This document shows, piece after piece, positions 13,313 through 25,522 of a DNA stretch of 64,000 bases. Numbering within the stretch: position 1 is the stretch's first letter; each line of letters opens with the position of its first letter. The stretch covers positions 8,544,529-8,608,528 of the forward strand of contig CM055761.1 of NCBI GenBank assembly GCA_029465975.1, in the 5' to 3' direction. The notes under the pieces were generated by a model. The model ran no database searches. It had not been told where the DNA came from and was given only the letters and a program-made list of their open reading frames with translations. A program made the translations under genes and the position numbers. Origin of the DNA: Dallia pectoralis (lineage: Eukaryota > Chordata > Actinopteri > Esociformes > Umbridae).

Positions 13313-13600
13313 AGTATTCAGGATCATATTTCCTACGTCTTTGCTGGGTCCTGTCTCCTCCCTTAATGCTGACTTCTGTTGACTTGGGACAAGGAAACGA
13401 TGCATTTTATTAAAGCTGCAGAGTTATGAATGTTGTATCAATTCACAACTTTCCCGAAAACCTTTCAAATGATCGCTATGACAACGTAGAACAACAAGCC
13501 GATAACAAACTTCCGGTTTAGGTTAGCCTGAATTACTGTTATCAGTGCGATCTGACCAATCATAGTAGATTAACATGGGAGGATTTTTTAACTTGAGAAA

Positions 13601-14520
13601 AATTGACCCTTCGCTAAGCCACGCCCTCCTTAACCATTCAAGTGGGAAACACACAAATTGAGGAACAGCTATGTTCTTGCACAACAGGGTAAGTGAATAT
13701 AATCTAATAATTGTAAATCAAGCAGCTTATCCACACATCTTGTGGACTAAGCCATTTGCTTGACCACTTTCTACCGCTTATATTTTTAGCGCGCCAGGCT
13801 ACTGCTTTCATATCATCGGTAGTTGTCGCTAAAGCAAATAAAAACCGTATGTGGAGACCAATATAAAGTATAAAGCATGAGAGCATGTGTGTTCTGTAAT
13901 ACATCTCTGTCATATAATGTGCACATGTAAATGTGACTATGGCTTTAAGGGCATTCTGTTACGTATGCAAAGGGGGCGTTTCCGGGAAGGCTCGCGCCCG
14001 ATGGCAGTAAGTTTGGTTTTAGTTTGAGCACTTGCCTGTATGCTACTGTATGTGAAGTGCAATACAAAATGTTCATTGAACCCTGAGTTGTTTACAATCT
14101 CGCTGCCCAAATAAAGTGTACCTATATTGAGCACATGATGACTACTGTTAATGAACTGATTAAGTTCGCATTCCAACCTTTTCCTTGGAGATCTCCGGCA
14201 AGCCCCCTGATATTCCGTCCTTAGACCTACCGGAAGAGCCGCGATCGGATTGGGGTACTCACGAGTATTTTAAAGTATGTCAGTGAGCCTCCGTCCACGC
14301 CCGGCATTTCTCCCCTTAGGTTTTGGGAAAGTCAAAAATTCACACCTCTCCGTCCAAACTTTTAGGATATCGGGTATCAGATTTACACAATCCATAAGCA
14401 CAACGCGTTAGCATGTTTCCCTTGCTCGAAAGCTTGACAGACCTGCTGCGCCTAGTTACGGTTGCTAAAACACGATTGGCCTGTGGCGGTTTTAGGGCGT
14501 GGCTTAGCGAAGGGTCAATT
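13601..14520. mobile_element. Non-autonomous DNA transposon with perfect 27-bp terminal inverted repeats
   Basis: 13601-13627 and 14494-14520 are exact reverse complements (core GACCCTTCGCTAAGCCACG). The outermost AATT is itself palindromic, so it may be either part of the inverted repeat or a 4-bp target duplication. The 920-bp interior has no transposase; it includes CpG-rich patches near 13965-14010 and 14180-14300. Superfamily not assigned. Confidence 0.8.
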
Positions 14521-14707
14521 GCTACTTGTCAATCAGTCCACTCGTTTGTACCGCGCGGTGAGTATCCCGCGTAGCTTTTACCCAGTATACTGCGACGCGA
14601 GTAGCTATGGTATGGTTTGTTTTTATTTTTTCTTCACATGTCGCGCCTCCCCTGTGGCTCTTTGGCGCCCCCCAGGGGAGGCGCGCCTCACCTATTGAAA
14701 ACCGCTG

Positions 14708-14715
14708 TTTTACCC
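14708..14715. repeat. Right target-site duplication of the 12605-14707 hAT element
   Basis: TTTTACCC, matching TTTTACAT on the left at 6 of 8 positions. Confidence 0.65.
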
Positions 14716-14719
14716 TGAT

Positions 14720-16560
14720 AAAGTATATTCAAAGGTTGGTGAAAGAAATGTATTAGGGAATGTAATTCTAATTTATAGTAAGTCTTTCACTTCTGATGTC
14801 TGGGAATATCAGTCAAATATAAGCCAAACTAAATAAACATATTATAGCCATCTCACCGTGCCATGTGTATTGAACTACAGGGCTGCACCTCACAACTTCT
14901 ACAATAATCTTTGATTACTCAAAAAATTGGATCTAAAAACACATTATAGCATTAATTGCAGGAGCTTTAAAAAATATATATTTTAATGTAGAAAATGGTA
15001 AATCTAGCCCTCTAGTGTACACAAGGGGAACTGCAGAAACAATGTATTTACAACATAAAATAGCCTTAGCAAGTAACAAAATAATTACTGGCTAGCTCTG
15101 CCATCTAGGTCAAGCAGTTCCGCGAAAGAGGCAGACTGCAAGATAGATGGGAAAAGAAAATACAAGAAACAAACAGAAGAAAATTATTTGAATATATAAC
15201 ATTATATGTCCATATATAGTAACAATCAGTTAACAATCAGTGAAGGAAATAGATCTTCTTAAAATATTTTGCTTTCTATAAAACCAGTAACAAATTATAA
15301 GAAACTGTTAATTATACCTCAATCAATGTTTAAAAAAGAAGACTATTACAAAACACCAGTTTGCGTGTAAAATATATTCAAAGATCTGTGTACAATAAAA
15401 TCCTAAGTACTGCATGAAGAGAGCATAACATGTACATTACTGCCCTCCAAGTAGCAACGGCGTCACAAATATTAATTTAATAATAATTTAAGAAAGCTTC
15501 ATCATTGATTAATCACCATGTTGAAGGATTCTTAACTGGAAAATGACCCTAATACCCAACAATGAAATGTACATAGCTGCTTGTGGCTCCAAAAGCATTG
15601 TATGATTGCTCATTAACATTGGATTTTCAGGTTTCTTGCTATAAATGTTATGAACCTGCATATAATAATTTCCATAACTGAAACAAGAAACAGACAAGAA
15701 CAAAATCTGATGAAGTTGCCCATCTGATAAAACGTAGAATTGTACTGCCATGTGTAAAAGCTCTGTCTGATAATAAGTATGAAGCAAAGTGAAAATAGCC
15801 TTTAAAGCGAACTAGCATGTGCAAATCCACATCAAAGAGCACAATTCAAACATGTTTGAGATAGGAAATAAACAGTTGTTGAATGCATCTTAACTGCCAT
15901 AATCGTATTACAGGATTACTAAATTCCCAAGTCTTCAACACAAACAGTCGTGGTAACATAACCTCTAAAACACAATCAAGCTATTGCTGCTCTATTGATG
16001 TGGTTAGCGTGTGAAGGGCCTCCAGAATTTTCCTCACCTTTTTAAAACAAGTGTTTGTGCACTTTATAAAAACTCTGGTACTGCATGTTAACACTAGCTA
16101 TTTACCGTTGAATTGATTGTGATTCCTGTAGGTGTACCATTATCTAGCCTTCAGCTCCAATGAACTGATTGCATGTTGTTATGAAGGAGAGTGTTGAAGG
16201 GCTTCCATTTAAATGTATCATCAATCATGCCTAAACAGATAACAGGCAATGTTGTGTGATTTCACTCTGTCGACTGTCGGTATCTATTTGGCTTGTTCTG
16301 CAAATGTTAAAACTGAAATCTCATAGAAGAAGGTTAGCGTTACTATATTTCCTAGGGTGTCCGGCCATGCAATTGCGATCTTGAGATTATGTTTTGAAAC
16401 CTTTGGACAACAAACATTCTCAAATGAACGAATTACCTTGAACTTAAACTTTACATGCATACATTAAAGAGACTTTAATACATTAAAGAGACAAACACAA
16501 AAAAAACATTTTGTAGGCTTACTTCTATGTTGGCCAATGATTTAAATAAACAATAATCAA
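14720..16560. other. AT-rich non-coding stretch
   Basis: No gene recognised. The frame on the minus strand at 15509-15787 has no domain. A possible lone hAT-like end (CAGGGCTGCAC) begins at 14878, without a partner. Confidence 0.45.
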
Positions 16561-16572
16561 TCACACAAATGT

Positions 16573-17022
16573 CAATGTCATGGTCATGAAAGCTGGGTCA
16601 TGACCGAAAGAACGAGATCGCGGGTACAAGCGGCCGAAATGGGTTTTCTCAGAAAGGTGGCTGGCCTCTCCCTTAGGGATAGGGTGAGAAGCTCAGTCAT
16701 CCGAGAGGAACTCGGAGTAGAGCCGCTGCTCCTTTGCATAGAAAGGAGCCAGTTGAGGTGGTTCGGGCATCTTGTACGAATGCCACCTGGGCGCCTCCCT
16801 AGAGAGGTGTTCCAGGCACGTCCAGCTGGGAGGAGACCTCGGGGAAGACCCAGGACTAGGTGGAGAGATTATATCTCCACACTGGCCTGGGAACGCCTCG
16901 GGATTCCCCAGTCAGAGCTGGCTAATGTTGCCCGGGAAAGGGAAGTTTGGGGTCCCCTGCTAGAGCTGCTACCCCCGCGACCCGACCCCGGATAAGCGGT
17001 TGAAGATGAGATGAGATGAGAG
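16573..17022 (+). mobile_element. 5'-truncated non-LTR retrotransposon (fish Rex/RTE-type LINE) 3' end
   Basis: About 450 bp of LINE 3' sequence: the C-terminal end of the reverse-transcriptase ORF, a very short 3' region and a degenerate GATGA tail ending near 17022. The 8-mer ACAAATGT lies directly before (16565-16572) and after (17023-17030), a plausible target duplication made by target-primed reverse transcription. The very short 3' untranslated region ending in tandem GATG-like repeats is typical of RTE/Rex3-like elements; clade assignment is inference. Confidence 0.8.
16600..16995 (+). pseudogene. C-terminal fragment of a LINE reverse-transcriptase protein
   Basis: 131 codons open from 16600 to the stop at 16993-16995. 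The content is characteristic of the C-terminal end of an abundant fish LINE: RDRVRSSVIREELGVEPLLL, then QLRWFGHLVRMPPGRLPRE, then GRRPRGRPRTRWRDYISTLAWERLG, and the closing LLPPRPDPG. The long upstream polymerase domain, including the catalytic YxDD, is absent because of 5' truncation. The ATG at 16600 lies inside the ancestral frame and is not a true start. The uninterrupted frame suggests a fairly recent insertion. No function expected. Confidence 0.8.
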
Positions 17023-17029
17023 ACAAATG

Positions 17030-20000
17030 TGTAAAGTGAATCATTTGAAAAAGGATCAACAGAATAATTAGGTAGCCCAAACAAATAAAATCAATTTGCC
17101 CTTTTTTCTCATTTAATACACATATGTTCTGTACATACTTAAAAACCCTATCTATTTGTGTATTCATCTCTGTTTTATTGAAGGTAGAAGCTAATATCTT
17201 GTCAAACAAATATCTAGCAAATAACAGTTTGTTAGATGATTATTTAGATCTAAGTAATTTTAATAAATCATCTGATTAAAATCTTCTAAATATAATAATA
17301 CATTACAATAATAAATGCAAAAAAAACACCAACAGAAGACCGCTGTCCATATTTATGAGAAATCTGTTATAAAAGTGCAATTTTACTGAACAGTCTACTA
17401 AAAATACTGTTGGTTTAAATGCAACAGAAGAACGGAATGTTCTGGCACATATGAGAGTATGAGCAGGTAGGACATCTACTCAACCTCTAAAGCTCAGAGG
17501 ATTGGTGTAAGTCACCCACTCAACCTCTAAAGCTCAGAGGAATGGGATTCTTAGGTCTGTGCTGAGTGACATCACCCTCGCACAACATGAACAAAAGGGA
17601 GCGTGAAAGAGCACTGCAAATGGACTCGAGCTTGATTAAATGGCCAGTGAGTCGGAAAGCAGCCCTGATGTGATCTGTGACCCTCACACCAAAATCTTTT
17701 TACAAAAAAGATTAAATGAAAAACACCTTTAACGGTGCCTGTGGGACCACCTGTGGGAGTCACCAGTCCATCGACTGCAAACACAAATGATTGTCAGTCC
17801 AGGCTCAGTGCAAGTAAAAACGAAGATCGTAGGCGAAGGCAGCCAGGATCTATACAACTCACGATTTGGCACCACTTCAGTTTCATTAGAGAATAGCAGA
17901 CAGTGAAAGAGACTGTTACTGATGGTTCAAAGAAAAGTGATGTTTGGTGGCTGACCCCATTAATCTGTTTCAAAGGATTCAGTTCTACTGCGAAACATTT
18001 CTACATCTCCAGTAGTTCCACGACTACTTGTTGGGGTTTGGCCGATCATAGAACCGGTTAGAGGACTTTTAACTGAGAGAACACATGTGCTAACGTGTAC
18101 ATTGATTGTGAAGCTACTAGCCATTTGAATGTAGCCGACTGAATGATAACTCGAAATCAAGACCTCCAAATGGAAACGCACGATAAATTAAACGAAAATG
18201 ACTTGGACATGGAGATGGAATAATCTGTAATAGCACCAATCCAGATATCAGACCTCTTTCCAGATTAACATTCTAGAGCAGTGGATATCAAATCGGTACC
18301 TCAAATCCAGTTTCACTCCATTTCACTCCAGAGAGATTTTCCTCAGATCCGAGTCACAATGTATTCACTGAATGTCCCTTCAACACGCACAAGAATGTGT
18401 CCGTTTAAAAAATACATCCCATTGTGGTGTCTGTTACCTATTAGACTAAATCAAAAAGACATAAATGTCTGCATTATTGGCCCGCACGGCCGCCTACAGG
18501 TTTTCACTTGTTTTCCAGCTACTGCTTATGAAAGGTTATGCTAGAGTGCAACTGATTGATATGAAAATATGCAAAGCTGGTGGACGTGCAAATCAAAGGT
18601 GCCATTTGCCTGATTAACTGTTGAATTCTCATCTATACATGATGGCGCTACAGGCAGCTATTCACTACAGCCAGAAGAACTAGCTTATAGTAATTCTTCA
18701 GCGTACCAGACAATGCTCCAGAAAAGCTGGAAACAACCGTTTCAAGGTCTTACGAGTGAATGATGTAACTGACTAAAACGATATCAACCACAGCCGCTAA
18801 CTGATCAGATGTTTCATACAATGATTATATGTCCTTCATTTGATTATATTGCCTTAATTTGATTATATTGCCTTAATTTGGATTTCCAGTGGAGACATAA
18901 AGTCCTCCCAAGTGCATTATTGGGTTAAAGTTTGGAGGTACATTTGAGGTTAAGGGTTATAATTAGGGTTAGGTTTAAGCATCATGGGTAGGGAATTATT
19001 TAATATTATGGAAAAACGTTGGTCCCCAACAGGTCCTCACAAGTATAGTAATACGAATCATGTGTATGTTTGTCGACATGTGGTTGTGTGCGACTCTGCA
19101 AGGCACCAGATCACCGTAAATGTTTAGAAAACAAATAGTCTGTGGCGTAATACTTGAGATAGGTTGTTTATGTAAAACACTGATTTAATTAAGACAGCAT
19201 GCTTTATAGTAAAACAATAAACACAAAAAAAGATGTGTTATGTCTCTCACAATGAAACTCTTATTTGTGTGCAGAGGAAGGTTTCCAATAACCACACTAA
19301 TTCATTTACTAATCCTTGTGTGGTGGCAATCTCATTCTGCAAATCTCATTTATGCAGCTCCACACTGCACATATTTATTGTACTGTAATAATGAGAATGC
19401 AAGAGAGACAGCCAAATGTAAACATTTACTTAAATCCTGTTTATGACTGCAAGACAAATGCTCTTTGTTTGCTCTTTAAAAATAACATTAAATTCAGCAG
19501 CACATAAAATCAAATGGCGCAGACCTCCCTGAGATACTCGTGCATAAAAAGTGCATTTATAAAGAGTGAAAATCTCCATTGTTATGTGGAACGTAGGGCC
19601 ATCACTTCACAAGACCCACATCATTTCAATCAGAGACAATCCAATCACAGGCATTCTTATTGCAATCAGGCAGAAAGTGGCCGGGACCCGGGAAAAAGTG
19701 AGCTGCTGCTTTAGAGAATTTCAGATCTGTTGAACTGCAGGGAACCAAATCATGTCTGTATGAAACTTTACAGAGTCAAATGTGGAGAGAGCACAAAACG
19801 CATAATTTACCGTTACATTTTAAGTGAAGAACACCATGCAAAGATGTCAACGCTTTGTCAAGGGATTATGTAGATTAATTTAAGGCCCTTGTAGTAATCC
19901 ATTCTTATCAGTTGTATTCAAAGAGGAACAAATTGGAACTGGAATGGCTGACAAAGTTGCACAAGTGATGTGCTTAAGAGCAGGCAGGACTACTAAACCT

Positions 20001-21185
20001 AAAGTATAACAGAGTAGTCTTCACATTTGTTTGTCACTTACTGGTCAAGCCTTTTGTAGCGCTTCCTATAAATCTGTGTGGAGACAAATGTATACTTAGT
20101 TAAAATACATGTTACTTTCACCAATAAATTATACTCAGTATTACACAAACACCCACTCTAAGACAAAGAAAACTGCAACATGACGATGAAACAACATATT
20201 ACTAGCACAGGCACATCGCCATAGGGAGCCTACTGAAAGGAGTCATTTTTAAGGGAGTTTGAGAGGATTACTTATGGTCTGAGGGCAAGAGAATGTGAAT
20301 GGTAGGGGAGAGAGATAATGAAAGCCAGAGGGCTCATCAGAACCGGGCCAGAGCTTCAGGTAGCAGATCAGACTTCCCTCCAACGCTCCATGGGCCAAGG
20401 TTATAGCTCTGCTGGCTAATTGATCTGCAGTGTTTTAATGTGACTGAGAATGAGCTGTTCTTGTTACGCTAATAGGGCGGAATTAATCTGATGGCAGCAA
20501 CCAGTCGTGAGCGCCTGTCATGTTCCTCACGACTTCCATTTTACATGAGTAACGAGCCTACCTGGCCTCTTGAATTGTAGAGCCGCACAAAGAAATCTTC
20601 CCTCCCTTAACCCCAGTGTGGGGATGTAGCGCGTGGGGAAGGTGACTTTCATGGAACAGTAGAGGGCTGACTCAAGCAGTCCTGAGCTTAGGCAGGCCAC
20701 TGGAGTCTCCTCACTACCCACCCTGTCTAAAGGGTGAAATCAAAAAGGTTTTATACACAGCAGTGTAATGGGCTTGAAACAGATAATATTATCTCTGACT
20801 CAGGACAATAATATGTGTTTTTATATTCAGATAGATATATATTTTTTATTTCAATAGATTTGTTCTACTCATGGTTAATGTATTCTGACCTCTCCTTTGA
20901 GGATTTAGAAAGCGTAACTCCATGTTTATGGCCATGTTTCACGTTCACTAAAACTACAATATCAAAATGGGATTGTAATTACATTTAGCAGAGAACTGTG
21001 CAATGGTTAGCCATTTTATATGCCACTTTATATTTTTAACCTGCTGCACAAAATACAACATTAAATTCGGATCACAGAAACATTTTAATTTCTGCTATAT
21101 GAAAGGCAATATTCAATGTTTTGACAACATTCAGAAATGAAAATACTATTTAGACTTTGTCTTCCTATCTTCGGGCACAAAAAGT
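17030..21185. other. Non-coding stretch with small local duplications
   Basis: 17477-17543 has two copies of CTCAACCTCTAAAGCTCAGA spaced 42 bp apart. 18821-18880 has three copies of a roughly 20-bp TTTGATTATATTGCCTTAA unit. 18890-19040 (GTCCTCCCAAGTG...GGGTTAGG...GGTCCCCAACAGGTCCTCACAAG) resembles a common fish dispersed repeat. No gene could be recognised. Confidence 0.45.
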
Positions 21186-21299
21186 ATTCAGACTACTGGC
21201 TTGACAGCCATTAATGTCTAAACAGCTGGCAACGAAAGGGAGTAAACCCCTAAGTGAAAATGTTCAAATTGGGCCCAAAGTGTCAATATTATGTGTGGC

Positions 21300-22055
21300 C
21301 GCCATTATTTTCCAACACTGCCTAAACCCTCTTGGGCATGGAGTTCCCAGAGCTTCACAGGTTGCTACTGGAGTCCTCTTCCACTCCTTCATGACGACAT
21401 CACAGAGCTGGTGGATGTTAGAAACCTTGCGCTCCTCCACCTTCCGTTAGAAGATGCCCCACATATTCTCAATAGGGTTTAGACCTGGATACATGGTTGG
21501 CCAGTCCATAACCTTTACCCTCAGCTTCTTTAGCAAGGCAGTGGTCATCTTGCAGGTGTGTTTGGGGTCGTTTTCATGTTGGAATACTGCCCTGCTGCCC
21601 AGTCTCTAAAGGGAGGGGATCATGTTCTACTTCAGTATGTCACAGTACATGTTGGTATTCATGGTTCCCTCAATGAACTGTAGCTCCCCAGTGCCGCCAC
21701 ACACGCTTAACACTATCAAGGTGGTTCCAGTAATCCATTTCATATGCTCCTTGTCTTCAGCAAACTGTTTGCTGGCTTTCTTGTGCATCATCTTTAGAAG
21801 AGGCTTTATTCTGGGACGACAGCCATGCAGACCAATTTGATACAGCGTGCGGCGTATGGTCTGAGCACTGACAGGGTGACCCCAAACCCTTCAACCTCTA
21901 TAGCAATGCTGGCAGCACTCATATGTCTATTCCCAAAGACAACCTTGTTCACTCAACTTCTTCGGTCGACCATGGCGAGGCCTGTTCTGAGTGGAACCTG
22001 TCCTGTTAAACCGCCACCGTGCTGCAGCTCAGTCTTGGCAATCTTCTTATAGCCT
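21300..22055 (-). pseudogene. Tc1/mariner-like transposase, multiple stops
   Basis: Read on the minus strand, the catalytic half is recognisable: a GELQFIEGTMNTNMYCDILK segment, then FQHENDPKHTCKM (near 21556-21585, with the second catalytic Asp of the DDE/D triad), then GLNPIENMWGIF (near 21460-21482, with the third acidic residue), and a C-terminal QLCDVVMKEWKRTP. In-frame stops occur after DILK, within SL*RL and after GIF. Upstream (22000-21700) the DNA-binding half is more decayed. The frame is clearly dead. Confidence 0.8.
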
Positions 22056-22059
22056 AGGC

Positions 22060-22354
22060 CAGGGGTGGGCAAAATCCGGCCCTCGAGGCAATTCCATCAG
22101 GCCCAGGGAAGGTATTAAAACAGTTTGGAGAGGAAGTACAAAATTACTTCGCAGTCCAATTGTAATGTATCTGAATCTGAATTAAAGTTATATAACACAC
22201 CTCCGGTATATATGTTATGTGTATACATTTTAATTATTGCCCATTTCTGGCCCACAAATCTTTTAGAATGAACAAATTACATTACAAATGTGGTCCTTCA
22301 TATAATTTCAACGTGCTGCTGTGGCCCCTGAGATGAAATATCTGCCCTCCCCTG
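22060..22354. mobile_element. 295-bp hAT (Charlie-like) MITE nested in the Tc1-like element
   Basis: The left end is CAGGGGTGGGCAAA and the right end, read inward, CAGGGGAGGGCAGA. Flanks are GCCTAGGC (22052-22059) and ATCTAGAC (22355-22362), 5 of 8 identical, followed by the continuation of the Tc1-like sequence (CATCTAAATGAAGAGCAAC). The start GGGGTGGGCAAA followed by CGGCCC is typical of hAT-Charlie ends. Confidence 0.8.
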
Positions 22355-22759
22355 ATCTAGACCATCTAAATGAAGAGCAACAATTATTTTTGTTCAGATC
22401 CTCAGAGAGTTCTTTGGCATGTTGAACATCCAGTGACCAGTATGAGTGTGAGAACACCAAATTTAACACACCTGTTCCACATTCACACCTGATACCTTGT
22501 AACACTAACGAGTCACATGAAAAATGGCTAATTGGGCGAATTTGGACATTTTCCCTTAGGGGTGTAGTCACTTTTGTTGCCAGCAGTTGAGGCATTAATG
22601 GCTGTGTTTTTAGTCATTCTGAGGGGACAGCAAATGTAAACTGTTAAACTCACTACTTTACATTGTAGCTAAGTGTCGTACCTTCAGTGTTGTCAAATGA
22701 AAAGGTATAATCAAATATTTACAAAAATGTGAGTGGCGTACTCACTTTTATACAAAAAA

Positions 22760-25120
22760 AAATAAAAATTGTATAAAATGTGTAAATTATGTTGCTAAAA
22801 AAATACAATGTGATTCACCATGTGGCCTAGGGTGACCCAGTAGTCTATTTGCCAATAATAGTGCAATAATTCTTGTAACAAGCTTATTTATGGAGTACAT
22901 ATTTGTTTTACTAATTATTATAATTATCTTCTGACCTCCCTACCACACGCTCCAACAGAAATGCGTCATTCAGCTAAATCTAGTTGCCTTCCCCCGCTTA
23001 AGTCATTTCTACAGCAAGTCACCTTGACACCCTATAACACACTCTACCATGACAAAAGAGAACCTGAAGGTCCGGTCTTACTCTTCTTTCTTTCTCTGAA
23101 TTTGACAGATAGGGAAACAGATCACCAGGGCATGACAGCTAATGTCTGAATGACAGCTAATCATATCCATATAATATACTTTCCAATGCAACACAGAGTC
23201 CTCCAGTCTTCAGTCAAGGTACTGTAGTCTGATGCTTGGTCTTTTGTCGTACCACGGTTGTCCATCATTTATCACACCTTTTAACAAAATCAGCTTTAAG
23301 GAGGGAATTCTCTGTGTCTGTCTGGCTGTATAATGAGAACTGTGAATGCATTTTACTGCAGTAAGACTTTGGACAACATCTAACTAAAATGCATAAAAAA
23401 TTTGCGCAAACCTAGGGACAATTATTTGTATTCAGCGGCACACATTTGAGATATCACCTAAAAAAGAACACATGTCTTCTGTCTAATCGGACTGCTTTCT
23501 TAATCCTGACACTGTCAGCCTTCTATTGTCCTGCATTCCCTTCCTACTTTTGTGTCTGCCTTTACTGTCTGCATGTGTGTTTCTGTCTCTTCGGGTTTAA
23601 GGCTCGGTAAGGGCCAGGAGTTTGGAGTTTTCTTCACCTCCTCCTGGTTTAGTGTGACATCGTTTTGACAGGTCAGGAACGTAGGGATTAACCTGAAGAG
23701 ATTTGTCTCTTGCTGCCATGCCGAGGTGGTGTCCTTGATATCCACAAGGACACGGTGTGGTGATCGTAAACGCCACATTTGTTTTTCAGCACGGTCTGCG
23801 GTATATCACGGAGCGAGGCCAAGACAAACTGTTTAGAACAATGACATGGTGATTTGTGCCTGACAATTCTATTAATGAACATTATAAATATCTCTGTTTG
23901 TAATAAAGCACCATAATTAATTCGGCAAGCATCTCCTGGCGTTGAGAGTTCTGCCTCAGAGATTTTACTCGCGGTCACATTGAAAGTGGGAAAACTCAAG
24001 AGTAAAAAAAAAAACATTGTTTCTGTCAACGCAATGCATCATTGCAGACGCTACCATTTGGTGACATTTATTTTACCCAAATACTGACAGGTCTATTTCT
24101 CTCCAGTTTAAAAAACAGGCCTAGAAATGGACATGTAATTAGCCAGCATTGTGTGGAACAATAAAGTCTCGATAAGCCATGCTATAGAACCCAGTGAAAC
24201 TGTCTTTCTCTCTCTGGTGTGTCTGTGTGTGACGACGACTATGGGCAGTTAAATCTGGCTCCCTTTCGTCTGTACAGCAGACAGTAATGAAAGTCACTCA
24301 AATGACTAATGTCTTCATTGGTGAAAAATTAATGATTTTTCTAGCTGGGGTTAATGGACGTGTCAAACACAGAAAATTAGTTGTTTAAAGTAAATTACTG
24401 TAATCTATATTTAGTCAACTCTGTAGCCTCATCACAGTAACCAACAGCAGCTCCCATTGTCACCCCCAGCCCCCCCCCCCCGCCCCTCCTCAAATGGAGC
24501 ACTCATTGGACGGCACACTGTCCAAACTTATTTAGTTCCTGCCACACACATTTTATTCATTTATCCATTTCATTTCTAATTCCTCATAATCCGCAGATAA
24601 CCTTCTTTCGGGATTAAATGCCACACACACACACACACAGAAAGACACTGCCCCATTTTGTCAGTAACTGGAATTAAAGCAGAAATTGCCTGGAGCAAGG
24701 AAAGACAAGGATTAAAAATATATATACTACATAAATTCAGGTCTAAGTAAAGTTAGCAACTCATATGCAAAGTGTTCAGCAGTCTGTATGAATATATCTA
24801 AATGAGGTGCCTTCCGCAGTAAGTCAATACAAGTAGATCTGCCAGTCTGAAACATATAGAGATTAGTTATCTGACAACACTATACCAGGGAATCAATTAT
24901 TGTGCATTACATCAAGATTATTTCGTATGGTATCAAAATCTCTACCTGAGCCAGGTTTCCAAAGGGTAAATAAAAGAACAGAAAAGAACTAGCATCGGCG
25001 CTGCAGCTGATATATCTATTTACATAGATATATAGTAAAGCTTCCTGAGGAGAATTCAAAAAAGCATCTCAGAAGTTGCCACAGGGGGAGCCATTGATGT
25101 TCATATGTTCACATTACAGC
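22760..25120. other. Non-coding stretch with short simple repeats
   Basis: Includes a C homopolymer at 24471-24482 and a (CA) run at 24622-24639. Frames of about 90-113 codons on the minus strand (23515-23778, 23688-24029) overlap one another and have no recognised domain. Confidence 0.45.
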
Positions 25121-25124
25121 TCCA

Positions 25125-25522
25125 ATGGGTGTGTCTGTGTGTTTATATGTGTTTGTGTGTATGTGTGTTTATATGTGTTTGTGTGTCTGTGTTTATATGT
25201 GTTTGTGTGTCTGTGTGTTTATATGTGTTTGTGTGTCTGTGTGTTTATGTGTTTGTGTTCGTGTTTCTATGTGTTTGTGTCTCTGTGTGTTTATGTGTCT
25301 GTGTGTTTATGTGTTTGTGTTCGTGTTTGTGTGTCTTTGTGTTTGTGTGTTTATATGTGTTTGTGTGTTTATATGTATATGTGTTCGTGTGTCTGTGTGT
25401 TTATATGTGTTTGTGTGTCTGTGTATTTATATGTGTTTGTGTGTGTTTATATGTGTTTGTGTGTCTGTGTGTTTATATGTGTTCGTGTGTCTGTGTGTTT
25501 ATATGTGTTCGTGTGTCTGTGA
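25125..25522. repeat. GT-rich minisatellite, about 26-bp unit
   Basis: Unit close to GTGTGTTTATATGTGTTT followed by GTGTGTCT, with variants lacking the ATAT. Three overlapping plus-strand frames of 148-185 codons (Val/Cys/Leu-rich) stay open only because of the repeat. Confidence 0.9.

Larger units (their letters stand above)
12605..14707. mobile_element. hAT-like DNA transposon, non-autonomous, carrying nested elements
   Basis: The left end reads CAGGGGTTTTCAAATTCGG and the right end, read inward on the opposite strand, CAGCGGTTTTCAATAGGTG. Both are followed by a GCCTCCCC segment, giving an imperfect terminal inverted repeat of about 38 bp. An 8-bp duplication (TTTTACAT/TTTTACCC) flanks it. 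No hAT transposase (no RW or hATC dimerisation motif) is visible. The interior contains a fold-back element at 12990-13312 and a 27-bp-TIR element at 13601-14520, which together account for more than half of the length. Confidence 0.75.
21190..22756 (-). mobile_element. Tc1/mariner-like transposon, decayed, interrupted by a hAT MITE
   Basis: Segments 21204-21285 and 22520-22605 are long imperfect inverted repeats (for example CAGCTGGCAACGAAAGGGAG against its complement near 22570-22586). The right side continues to about 22756 (GTGAGTGGCGTACTCACTTTT); the matching outer left sequence is missing. A minus-strand transposase relic lies between. The host frame is split at 22059/22363 by the MITE at 22060-22354. 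Confidence 0.8.

Noticed and set aside
14878..14960. Possible hAT element starting CAGGGCTGCAC
   Set aside because: No matching right end with an 8-bp duplication was found; a GCAGCCCTG at about 17660 has non-matching flanks.
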